Both the position numbers and the translations under genes were made by a program. 5,007 bases of DNA. It comes from an uncultured Solirubrobacterales bacterium. GTDB lineage: Bacteria; Actinomycetota; Thermoleophilia; Solirubrobacterales; 70-9. The stretch covers positions 1 through 5,007 of the forward strand of contig CALEMO010000274.1 of assembly GCA_937910825.1 (NCBI GenBank), given 5' to 3'. This document shows, in pieces, positions 1 to 5,007 of this stretch (position 1 is its first letter; every line of letters begins with the position of its first letter). Below the pieces are notes generated by a model. That model did not search any database. It saw only the letters and a program-made list of their open reading frames with translations, and was not told the DNA's origin.

Positions 1-674
1 TGGCCGAGGTCCTCGTGCAGAGTGACCTCGATGTTCTTTCCGCCGGCAGCTTTGACGGCCGCAGCAATCTCGCGGACGGAGTCGTTTGTCGTCTGCCGGT
101 CCTGGCCGCCGATCACTGCGTGGATCGGCGTGTGGATCAGCTTTGCGGCGGTCGCCGGTTCCCCGCGTCCGCAGAGCGGCATGCCGGCGGCAAATCGTTT
201 CGGCGCGGCCGCGATGAGTTCCCACGTTCCGTAACCGCCCATGCTGAGGCCGGTCACGTAGACGCGGTCGGAATCCGCGTTGAGCGTTTTGCAGGTGTGC
301 TCGACGAGCGGCAGCAGTTCCCGCGTGTCCCAGACGCGGTCGCTCGGGCATTGCGGAGAGATCACGATAAACGGGAAGTCCTTCTGCTTGTCCGCGATCC
401 GCGGCGGGCCCCATTTCTTGACGAGCTCGATATCACTTCCCCGCTCGCCCGACCCGTGCAGAAACAGCAGCACCGGTTTCGCCTCGCCGTCGCTTTTGTA
501 GTCCTCGGGAAGAAACTGCAGATAGCGGACTTCGACGTCCTTCCTGTCCGCATCGTCTCCGACGGAAACAGTCAGCCGCGTGGCAATCTGCGTTCCGGGC
601 TTCTGTTCGGCGGCGATGAGCGAAGTCGTACAGGTCAGCGCGAGAGTCAGCAGTGCGGGGATGAGTCTTGTCAT
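1..674 (-). CDS. Secreted alpha/beta-hydrolase (esterase / prolyl oligopeptidase-like), C-terminus off the left edge
   Basis: The frame reads from ATG at 674 to the left edge without a stop (224 codons plus two bases). Residues 1-22 form a signal peptide: MTR, a hydrophobic stretch, then likely cleavage after IAA before Glu23, so the enzyme should be exported. The hydrolase core follows: the oxyanion-loop motif HGSGERG at 73-79, the nucleophile elbow GLSMGG with Ser144, a probable acid Asp192 in IGGQD, and DLG followed by an incomplete codon starting CA at the edge, which would be the catalytic His if it is CAT or CAC. This arrangement fits the carboxylesterase/dienelactone hydrolase-like enzymes abundant in planctomycetes, which cleave esters of carbohydrate or lipid substrates; the substrate here cannot be read from sequence. 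Only the last few tens of residues appear missing. The start codon overlaps the upstream acyltransferase stop (ATGA), implying coupled translation. No Shine-Dalgarno is visible. Confidence 0.88.
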   Translation of the reverse strand, partial: MTRLIPALLTLALTCTTSLIAAEQKPGTQIATRLTVSVGDDADRKDVEVRYLQFLPEDYKSDGEAKPVLLFLHGSGERGSDIELVKKWGPPRIADKQKDFPFIVISPQCPSDRVWDTRELLPLVEHTCKTLNADSDRVYVTGLSMGGYGTWELIAAAPKRFAAGMPLCGRGEPATAAKLIHTPIHAVIGGQDRQTTNDSVREIAAAVKAAGGKNIEVTLHEDLG

Positions 675-1402
675 GTTGGTTCACTCGGTTGTTTCAGGCT
701 GGTTGATATTCCCTGTCGCCAGGCTTCGGCTTCGGCCTGACACCTGACGACGGCGTTTCGAGCAAATTCGACGAGCGCTTCCTCCTGGCCTTTTCCGCTG
801 AGTTCTTTCAGCCGATTGGGACAGAGCGGTTCGCCGAAAACGATGTGAACTTTGCGAGGACACAGTCGCAGGAGACCTCGCCGCGGCATCGCTTCGTGAG
901 CTCCCGCAATCCCGACCGGATAGACCGGGAGTTTGATTCTTCGAATGAGAGAAATGAACCCGGGTTTGAACTCGCCGACTTCTCCGTTGGCACACCGCGT
1001 TCCCTCGGGGAAGAGCCCGACCAGGAAGCCAGCATCGATTCTGCGGATCGCCTGGCGGATCGTCCCCGTGCTCGCCGCATCCCGGTTGATCGGCATGACG
1101 TAGGTGTTGCGCAAAACCCAACCGACAAACGGAATGGGAAACAACGAATCCCGCGCCAGGTAGCTGACCGGTCTCTGCAGGGGGACTCCGACAAGCAGCG
1201 GGTCAAGAAAGCTCTGGTGGTTGATGAGGACCAGGCCGCCTCCGGATGCGGCGACCCGTTCAATTCCGCGCGCCCGGTAGCGAAGCCAGACTGAAAACAC
1301 CAAACGCAGGCAGAACTGAAACGTCAACCAGGCGGCGTTTCGCCGAGTCGGGTGGACGTCGGATGCAGCTTGTCTGGACTCAGGTCGATCTGAAGAGGTC
1401 AT
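671..1402 (-). CDS. plsC: 1-acyl-sn-glycerol-3-phosphate acyltransferase family protein (PlsC-like)
   Basis: This 243-residue protein carries all four glycerolipid acyltransferase blocks. They are the catalytic NHQSFLD at 61-67 (His62/Asp67), the block II Arg in the INRD motif at about 105-108, FPEGTR at 131-136 and VYPVGIAG at 160-167. The family transfers an acyl chain from acyl-CoA or acyl-ACP to lysophosphatidic acid at the inner membrane. A hydrophobic N-terminal segment at about 24-40 would anchor it. Length is normal for a short PlsC. I chose ATG at 1402; an in-frame GTG at 1414 would add four residues, and neither has a clear Shine-Dalgarno. Its TGA overlaps the ATG of the secreted hydrolase by four bases, so the two form an operon. 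It is divergent from the metF-like gene. The family is clear, but the exact acceptor is not, since paralogs acylate ornithine or other lipids. Confidence 0.9.
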   Translation of the reverse strand: MTSSDRPESRQAASDVHPTRRNAAWLTFQFCLRLVFSVWLRYRARGIERVAASGGGLVLINHQSFLDPLLVGVPLQRPVSYLARDSLFPIPFVGWVLRNTYVMPINRDAASTGTIRQAIRRIDAGFLVGLFPEGTRCANGEVGEFKPGFISLIRRIKLPVYPVGIAGAHEAMPRRGLLRLCPRKVHIVFGEPLCPNRLKELSGKGQEEALVEFARNAVVRCQAEAEAWRQGISTSLKQPSEPT

Positions 1403-1430
1403 GATGATCCGCACGGGACGCGACGACGGG

Positions 1431-1457
1431 CGGGCCGCGATCAGTCATGGCGGCCCG
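1431..1457. repeat. Perfect 8-bp inverted repeat in the plsC/metF divergent spacer
   Basis: CGGGCCGC at 1431-1438 is the exact reverse complement of GCGGCCCG at 1450-1457, with an 11-base loop. The stem is all G:C. No T-run follows on either strand, so it is not an intrinsic terminator. It could be an operator dyad between the divergent genes, or a hairpin in the metF leader RNA if transcription starts upstream of it. In GC-rich DNA one such repeat may be chance, but a second lies 27 bases downstream. Confidence 0.45.
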
Positions 1458-1484
1458 ACAATGTTGAAGATGGCAGGCGGCGGG

Positions 1485-1508
1485 CTCGCCGTAAAGTCGT
1501 CCGGCGAG
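1485..1508. repeat. Perfect 7-bp inverted repeat, second hairpin in the same spacer
   Basis: CTCGCCG at 1485-1491 pairs exactly with CGGCGAG at 1502-1508 around the loop TAAAGTCGTC. Two flanking G:U pairs could extend the stem to nine in RNA. A TTGAAAG tail follows, which is not a terminator T-run. Together with the 1431-1457 stem it gives the spacer two stable tandem hairpins about 130 bases before the metF start. A regulatory role is inference; I recognise no known riboswitch consensus here. Confidence 0.4.
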
Positions 1509-1574
1509 TTGAAAGTCACCACGCGCCGCGATTCGACACGCCAGGAGGCGTTCGCTACTCTGCGTTGCTCCCGT

Positions 1575-1621
1575 CGGTCTCGCTGATGACCGCCGGGATC
1601 CTGTTCCTCCGGCCCTTTTTT
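1575..1621 (+). terminator. Weak terminator-like hairpin with T6 just upstream of the metF start, with a competing stem
   Basis: GCCGG at 1592-1596 pairs with CCGGC at 1609-1613 (5 bp plus an inner G:U), followed two bases later by six T residues at 1616-1621, ending 14 bases before the chosen ATG at 1636. A second small stem, CGGTC at 1575-1579 with GACCG at 1588-1592, shares base 1592 with the first, so the two may compete. The layout is attenuator-like, but both stems are short and the first has a 12-base loop, so termination would be inefficient if real. Confidence 0.25.
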
Positions 1622-1635
1622 GAAGCGGATTGACG

Positions 1636-2502
1636 ATGCGGATTAGCGAGATTTACCAGGCAAAGCCGTTCGGAGTTTCTATCGAGATCTTCCCCCCGAA
1701 GACCGAGGCCGGTGGCAAAGCACTTTTCGAGACTCTGGCGGCAGCGGCGCGGTGGAACCCGGCGTTTGTGTCGTGTACCTACGGGGCGGGCGGCAGCACG
1801 AGGACTCAGACGCTGGATTTATGCACGGCCATTCAGGACCAGTTCGGACTCACCGCGACCGCGCATTTTACGTGCGTCGGCTCGACGCGCGACGAACAAC
1901 TGGAGTGGCTGACGACGGCGTCGGATCGAGGCATCCACAACATCATGGCCCTGCGGGGTGACCCGCCAGACGGGCAGGCTTCATTTCAGCAGGTTGAGGG
2001 CGGTTTCGCTCATGCCAGCGAACTGGTTTCGCTCATCCGGGAAGTGTTTCCTCATATCGGAATCGGCGTGGCGGGCTACCCCGAAAAGCACCCCGAGGCA
2101 CCGGACGCTCAATCGGACCTCGACCATCTCAAACGCAAAGTGGAATACGGAGCGGACGCTGTCTACACACAGCTGTTTTACGACAACGACAGCTTCCTGG
2201 TCGACAACCCCTATGACCGCTACGTAATCAACGACCGCAGCCGGCCCAGATACAACCCTGACGGATCGCTCGACCTCTACATTCAGCCAACCGAGCCCAG
2301 TGATCCGGTCAAGGCCAGAAACTGGCTGCCGTCACCGCCCGCGGACGCAGAGACCCGGGGCTTCCGAATCCTGATGCGGCTTTACGGACTCTCATCCAAA
2401 GCAGTCAAGGGCGTACTCAGCGGCAAGGGCTGGCAGGGACCGACGATACTTCCCTGCGACGAAGAAAACCAGACTTCAACCGGAATCAGCTGCGCCGGCT
2501 GA
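1636..2502 (+). CDS. Hybrid ORF: N-terminal MetF (methylenetetrahydrofolate reductase) joined to a DUF1214-type C-terminus
   Basis: The 288-residue ORF changes family part-way. Residues 1-187 are MetF, the FAD-dependent reductase making 5-methyltetrahydrofolate for methionine synthesis. The active-site Glu17 lies in SIEIFPPKT, the FAD-site segment CTYGAGGSTR at 48-56, the AHFTC segment at 76-80 (His77), ALRGDPP at 105-111 with Asp109, and TQLFYD at 178-183 with the folate-site Gln179. From about 183 the sequence no longer reads as the end of the TIM barrel. NPYDRY, YNPDGSLDLYIQ, NWLPSPP and LMRLYG, ending near GWQGPTILPC, match a DUF1214 domain C-terminus, a family of unknown function. About a third of the MetF barrel is absent, so reductase activity is unlikely. 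Most likely this is an assembly or recombination junction. ATG at 1636 matches the usual MetF start; TTG at 1630 is an alternative. No strong Shine-Dalgarno is visible. Confidence 0.85.
   Translation: MRISEIYQAKPFGVSIEIFPPKTEAGGKALFETLAAAARWNPAFVSCTYGAGGSTRTQTLDLCTAIQDQFGLTATAHFTCVGSTRDEQLEWLTTASDRGIHNIMALRGDPPDGQASFQQVEGGFAHASELVSLIREVFPHIGIGVAGYPEKHPEAPDAQSDLDHLKRKVEYGADAVYTQLFYDNDSFLVDNPYDRYVINDRSRPRYNPDGSLDLYIQPTEPSDPVKARNWLPSPPADAETRGFRILMRLYGLSSKAVKGVLSGKGWQGPTILPCDEENQTSTGISCAG
2176..2205 (+). other. Junction zone between MetF-like and DUF1214-like coding sequence
   Basis: The segment encodes FYDNDSFLVD (residues 181-190 of the hybrid ORF). MetF proteins typically read TQ-[LF]-F-[FY]-[DE]-N-D-x-F-[LF] here and then continue with an Arg-Phe-rich helix, whereas DUF1214 proteins typically read YDxDxFLVDNPxDRY. 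The encoded segment therefore satisfies both families, which is what a crossover or misassembly at short shared sequence would leave. The exact breakpoint cannot be set more finely without homologs. Confidence 0.7.
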
Positions 2503-2605
2503 GCCTCGGGCAAAAGCGGCGAGGGAGCTGATCGCAGACTTCAGCATCAGGTCGGCTGCCAGCACGGCGTATTCACCGATCTTGCGCCCGGCAGCGTCGC
2601 AGTTC

Positions 2606-2978
2606 CTACCTGGAGCAGGACTTCACTGCGGCAAGCGCTGCTGCGGCCAACAGCAGCAAGGCAGAAAGCGCATTCACGTTTTGGCCGCGAATCGTCCGGT
2701 GTCGCGCCTTCCCTTGCCTGAGCTCAATGAATCCATGGGCACGGGCGCTGACCCCACCGCCACCACCTTGGCCCGCACCCTTGCCTTCAGCCTCACTGCC
2801 GCCGCCGAAGCCCCAAGACACTTTCGCCACCGGAATCACCGTGATCTGACCGGCTTCCACGGCCTCCCCAAAAACCGCGCGTGCCTGCTCCGGCGCTGAC
2901 CCGATCGGCCAGTCTCGTAATGAAGTCACCTTTTTCGATTGCGTCCCGTGCCTCAGCCCGGGCCTGCCGCTCGTTCAT
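2606..2978 (-). pseudogene. GerW/YtfJ-family (Spore_YtfJ) protein, interrupted by a one-base frameshift
   Basis: Two overlapping minus-strand frames together make one protein of about 123 residues. The first frame starts at ATG 2978 after a strong AGGAGG and encodes an acidic/basic helix ending in FITRLADR (residues 19-26). The second frame carries the family signature: ARAVFGEAVEAG, TVIPVAKVSWGFGGG, a Gly-rich loop with GGGGGVSARAHGFIEL, and a C-terminal hydrophobic segment (ALSALLLLAAAALAAV) before TAG at 2608-2606. The frames must switch between about 2877 and 2902, for example by one extra G in the CCC run (plus strand) at 2900-2902. GerW/YtfJ proteins are small spore- or envelope-associated proteins of unclear biochemistry, found in Firmicutes and also in actinobacteria. 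A shorter intact version from GTG at 2929 (107 residues) is possible but lacks the ribosome site. A sequencing indel is as likely as true decay. Confidence 0.72.
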
Positions 2979-2981
2979 GCG

Positions 2982-2989
2982 CCTCCTCG
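2982..2989 (-). promoter_or_regulatory. Strong Shine-Dalgarno of the GerW/YtfJ-like gene
   Basis: On the minus strand the bases read CGAGGAGG, then CGC, then ATG at 2978. This near-perfect anti-16S match, though at a short spacing, supports ATG 2978 as the true start. It therefore supports a frameshift downstream rather than a start at GTG 2929. Confidence 0.6.
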
Positions 2990-3058
2990 GTGGCTGCGAT
3001 GGCCTAAACCAACCACCTTCGACCGCGGAACTCAAGCGATCAAAATAGCCGGCATCAG

Positions 3059-3133
3059 GGTGAGCGACGGGGATCGAACCCGCGACCGCCTGGACCACAA
3101 CCAGGAGCTCTACCTAACTGAGCTACGCCCACC
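3059..3133 (-). tRNA. tRNA-His (anticodon GTG)
   Basis: On the minus strand a full cloverleaf can be drawn. The acceptor GTGGGCG pairs with CGCTCAC (one G:U); the D-arm contains GCTC...GAGC; the anticodon stem CCTGG/CCAGG encloses the loop TTGTGGT with anticodon GTG; the T-arm is GCGGG-TTCGATC-CCCGT. An extra 5' G at 3133 opposite C at 3059 gives the G-1:C73 pair that histidyl-tRNA synthetase requires. The 3' CCA is not encoded (the bases after C73 read CCT), so it must be added by the CCA-adding enzyme. The GerW/YtfJ-like gene lies 80 bases downstream on the same strand and the EamA exporter ends 48 bases upstream. Confidence 0.96.
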
Positions 3134-3181
3134 GCGAAGTTACGCAATCTACCGGGGCGGAGTCCAGCTTGCGCCGTCGGC

Positions 3182-4063
3182 TCAGGGCTCGTTGGTGACC
3201 GGGACGGTGCTGGAGCGCAGGGCGCCCGCCGACGCGATCACGACCAGAATGATTGCCGCCACCTGGGTGGCACCCATGCCCTGGCTAAGCAGGACGAAAC
3301 CGACCGTCGCGGCGACCGCCGGCTCGAGGCTCATCATCACCCCGAACACACTCGATGGCAGTCGCCTCATCGCTTCGAGCTCGAGCGAGAACGGCACAGC
3401 CGAGCTGAGTACCCCTACCGCGATCCCAATCGCCAGGACTTCCGCAGAGAACAGGTTGGTGCCGCCTTCGGCGATCCCGAACGGGGCGACCAGGATGGTC
3501 GAGATAACCATTGGCACCACCAGAGCCTTACCGCCAGAATCCTGCTGACCGAGGCGCTTGCCTAGCAGGATGTAAGAGCCCCAGAAAAGTCCCGCGACGA
3601 AAGCCAGCAGGAGGCCTAGCCGATCGAGGCCCTCCCCGCCGATTCCACCGGTGAGCAGCAGGATGCCGCAGGCGGCGATCCCGGCCCAGATCCAGTCCCG
3701 TCGGCGGCCCGAGGTGAATATGGCGACGCCGAGCGGGCCGATGAATTCGATCGTCACCGCGGTACCCAGCGGGATCCGGGCTATCGCTTCGTAGAAACAG
3801 AGGTTCATTCCCGCGAGGGCCACCCCGAACAGCAGGACGACTTTGCGGTGTTCCGGAGCGATTCGCAGGCTCGGACGCCAGAGCGCGAAAAGCACGATCG
3901 AAGAAACCAGTGCCCGCATCAGCACGACGCCACCAGGACCCACATCCGAGAACAGATCGGTGGCCACGGCAGAGCCGACCTGGATCGAAAGTATCGCTCC
4001 GAGCACCATCATCACGGCAAGCGGGGTCGGTGACTGGGATCTCTCGGACACGCCCACAGTCAA
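3182..4063 (-). CDS. EamA/RhtA-family inner-membrane exporter (drug/metabolite transporter superfamily)
   Basis: This 293-residue protein has about ten hydrophobic segments (roughly 14-34, 45-62, 74-92, 100-117, 124-140, 149-168, 180-198, 207-223, 245-261 and 265-283). That is the 5+5 duplicated EamA architecture of full normal length. The segments NLCFYEAIARIPLG at 87-100, TIEFIGPLGVA at 104-114 and the second-half PFSLELEAMRRLPSSVFG at 224-241 followed by SLEPAV resemble RhtA, the threonine/homoserine exporter. Amino-acid or small-metabolite efflux is therefore the likely role; the substrate is not provable. The start is uncertain: TTG 4063, GTG 4057 and GTG 4051 are in frame, a stop lies just upstream, and none has a good Shine-Dalgarno. 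It is divergent from the thioesterase across a 64-bp spacer. Confidence 0.9.
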   Translation of the reverse strand: MTVGVSERSQSPTPLAVMMVLGAILSIQVGSAVATDLFSDVGPGGVVLMRALVSSIVLFALWRPSLRIAPEHRKVVLLFGVALAGMNLCFYEAIARIPLGTAVTIEFIGPLGVAIFTSGRRRDWIWAGIAACGILLLTGGIGGEGLDRLGLLLAFVAGLFWGSYILLGKRLGQQDSGGKALVVPMVISTILVAPFGIAEGGTNLFSAEVLAIGIAVGVLSSAVPFSLELEAMRRLPSSVFGVMMSLEPAVAATVGFVLLSQGMGATQVAAIILVVIASAGALRSSTVPVTNEP

Positions 4064-4127
4064 GCACCGACCGTACCGGCCGTGCCCCTTGCCAACCCGT
4101 ACCCGGTGGCTGCGTGATAATCAGGCC
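4064..4127. promoter_or_regulatory. Divergent promoter spacer between the EamA exporter and the thioesterase
   Basis: Only 64 bases separate the two divergent starts, so both promoters must lie here or inside the coding ends. On the plus strand TGATAAT at 4115-4121 resembles an extended -10 element and sits about seven bases before the thioesterase ATG, which would give a leaderless or nearly leaderless transcript. No Shine-Dalgarno is visible, and the only -35-like match (TTGCCA at 4089-4094) is too far away at 21 bases. The promoter call is tentative. Confidence 0.3.
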
Positions 4128-4568
4128 ATGAGCAAACTTGAGGCCCCGGACCGGGAACAGTTTCCCCACTTCCGAACGATCAGCACCCGCTGGAAAGACA
4201 ACGACATCTACGGCCATGTCAACAACGTCGAGTACTACTCGTTCTTTGACACCGTAATCAATGCCTGGTTGATCGAAGAAGGCGGGCTCGACATCCACTC
4301 CGGAGATACGATCGGCGTCTGCGCCGAATCGCATTGCCGCTTCCTCGCTTCGGTCGAATTCCCGCAGGCGGTCGAAGCCGGCATACGCCTGGGCAAGCTT
4401 GGCAATTCAAGTGTGCGTTATGAGATCGGCCTCTTTGACGATCAGGGCAAGCCGCTCGCCGAAGGCTGGTTCGTCCACGTTTTCGTGGATCGGGAAAGCC
4501 GCGTACCGGGCCTGATACCGGAATCGATCCGAACATCCCTCGAACGCCTGGCGGAGCCGGCCCGATGA
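4128..4568 (+). CDS. Hotdog-fold acyl-CoA thioesterase (4-hydroxybenzoyl-CoA thioesterase / YbgC-FadM-like)
   Basis: This 146-residue cytoplasmic protein has the family's normal length. The signature RWKDNDIYGHVNNVEYYSFF spans residues 21-40. Asp26 corresponds to the catalytic Asp of the 4HBT class, with GHVNN at 29-33 on the start of the central hotdog helix. The C-terminal strands contain VRYEIGLFD at 97-105 and GWFVHVFVD at 113-121. The family hydrolyses acyl-CoA thioesters, usually as a tetramer. Substrate length or aromaticity is not deducible. ATG 4128 is chosen because the homologous domain begins about 20 residues later and the upstream in-frame sequence lies antisense to the exporter. 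The stop overlaps the dehydrogenase start by ATGA, so the two are translationally coupled and probably act in one acyl or alcohol pathway. Confidence 0.88.
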   Translation: MSKLEAPDREQFPHFRTISTRWKDNDIYGHVNNVEYYSFFDTVINAWLIEEGGLDIHSGDTIGVCAESHCRFLASVEFPQAVEAGIRLGKLGNSSVRYEIGLFDDQGKPLAEGWFVHVFVDRESRVPGLIPESIRTSLERLAEPAR

Positions 4569-5007
4569 AGACCACCGCCACAGTTCTGCGCAGCATGGGT
4601 GAAACCGGGCCTTTCTCCGAAAGCCGGCCACTCGAGCGGCAGGAACTCGAACTCGACGAACCCGGACCCGGCGAACTGCTGGTCAAGGTCGGGGCCGCCG
4701 GCCTCTGCCACTCGGACCTTTCGGTGATCACCGGGCAGCGGCCGAGGGTGATGCCGATGGCGCTCGGCCATGAAGCCGCGGGCGAAGTTGTGGCCGCCGG
4801 CTCGGGCGACTCGGCATTCTCTGAAGGAGACCGGGTTGTGCTGGCTTTCGTGCCAGCCTGCGGACGTTGCCACTTCTGCCTGCTCGGCCGGCCGGCGCTC
4901 TGCGAGCCGGGCGGTGCCGCGAACAATGCGGGCACTCTGCTGAGCGGCCGCTGCTGCATGCACGATTCGGATGGCAAAGTCGTCTTTCACCATCTCGGGG
5001 TTTCAGC
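4565..5007 (+). CDS. Zinc-dependent medium-chain alcohol dehydrogenase, C-terminus off the right edge
   Basis: The N-terminal 148 residues of an MDR-superfamily dehydrogenase are present. The GroES-like catalytic domain shows the catalytic zinc ligand Cys48 in GLCHSD, GHE at 68-70 with His69, and the structural zinc cluster Cys99, Cys102, Cys105 and Cys113 in the usual C-x2-C-x2-C-x7-C spacing. The tail HHLGVSA at 142-148 resembles the pre-Rossmann stretch of class I/III-like enzymes. The NAD(P)-binding domain and the third catalytic zinc ligand lie beyond the window. The enzyme should oxidise an alcohol to an aldehyde or ketone; NAD(H) or mycofactocin-linked use cannot be decided from this half. 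It starts at ATG 4565, within the thioesterase stop, so translation is probably coupled. Confidence 0.92.
   Translation, partial: MKTTATVLRSMGETGPFSESRPLERQELELDEPGPGELLVKVGAAGLCHSDLSVITGQRPRVMPMALGHEAAGEVVAAGSGDSAFSEGDRVVLAFVPACGRCHFCLLGRPALCEPGGAANNAGTLLSGRCCMHDSDGKVVFHHLGVS

Noticed and set aside
15..740. Long plus-strand open frame of 241 codons
   Set aside because: It lies antisense to the hydrolase and the acyltransferase end, whose catalytic motifs are intact on the minus strand; its own translation is Arg-rich with no recognisable domain.
845..1294. Plus-strand open frame inside the acyltransferase region
   Set aside because: It is an antisense shadow of a gene with all four PlsC blocks; the product is low-complexity and highly charged.
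1401..1586. Plus-strand 61-codon ORF in the divergent spacer
   Set aside because: No ribosome site, no family resemblance, Arg/Ser-rich composition, and it covers the inverted repeats.
1415..1635. SAM or SAH riboswitch upstream of metF
   Set aside because: I compared the spacer by eye with what I recall of the SAM-I and SAH consensus cores and found no match; only generic hairpins remain.
2481..2628. Minus-strand open frame after the GerW/YtfJ-like stop, containing GEYAVLAADLMLK
   Set aside because: No credible start codon or ribosome site, it overlaps the hybrid ORF end, and it matches no family I recognise.
2582..2899. Plus-strand 105-codon ORF
   Set aside because: It is antisense to the GerW/YtfJ-like gene, whose Gly-rich signature is clear; the translation shows no domain.
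3843..4127. N-terminal extension of the thioesterase frame back to 3843
   Set aside because: The extension is antisense to the exporter, and the hotdog domain is complete from ATG 4128.
3528..4334. Minus-strand 268-codon frame overlapping the exporter
   Set aside because: It is a frame-shifted shadow rich in Arg/Gly/Asp; the exporter frame has ten membrane segments and the shadow has none.
4258..4977. Long minus-strand frames under the thioesterase and dehydrogenase
   Set aside because: Both plus-strand genes have intact catalytic motifs; the antisense products are Arg/Ser/Pro-rich with no family signature.
1..5007. Mobile element, CRISPR array or defence island
   Set aside because: No transposase, integrase, terminal inverted repeats, spaced direct repeats or nuclease genes are visible; the tRNA-His shows no adjacent integrase or duplicated 3' end.

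Overview
The window reads as a bacterial metagenomic contig that probably joins two unrelated genomes. Positions 1 to about 2175 look planctomycete-like: a secreted alpha/beta-hydrolase, a PlsC-type acyltransferase and the first two thirds of a MetF (5,10-methylenetetrahydrofolate reductase). Positions from about 2206 to 5007 look actinobacterial, possibly Thermoleophilia-like: a GerW/YtfJ-type protein with a strong Shine-Dalgarno, a tRNA-His without encoded CCA, an RhtA-like EamA exporter, a hotdog thioesterase and a zinc alcohol dehydrogenase. These lineage calls come from recalled protein resemblance, not from a search.

Layout. Minus strand: the hydrolase (from 674 off the left edge) and the acyltransferase (1402-671) overlap by ATGA and form one operon. 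A divergent spacer (1403-1635) holds two strong inverted repeats and a weak terminator-like hairpin just before the metF start. Plus strand: an ORF at 1636-2502 whose N-terminal ~180 residues are MetF and whose C-terminal ~100 residues are a DUF1214 (DUF1254/DUF1214 family) C-terminus. The switch lies at a short segment that fits both families. Positions 2503-2605 carry no gene I can support. Minus strand: a GerW/YtfJ-like gene split by a one-base frameshift (2978-2606), tRNA-His(GTG) (3133-3059) and the EamA exporter (4063-3182). Plus strand: after a 64-bp divergent spacer, a thioesterase (4128-4568) overlaps by ATGA an alcohol dehydrogenase that runs off the right edge.

How the genes relate. 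The acyltransferase and hydrolase are probably co-translated. The thioesterase and dehydrogenase form a second translationally coupled pair, suggestive of acyl-CoA/alcohol metabolism. The two halves show no functional link to each other.

I see no new defence, mobile or biosynthetic system, no CRISPR array and no insertion sequence. The most notable object is the MetF::DUF1214 hybrid ORF, for which an assembly chimera at microhomology is the leading explanation and a genuine recombination the alternative.
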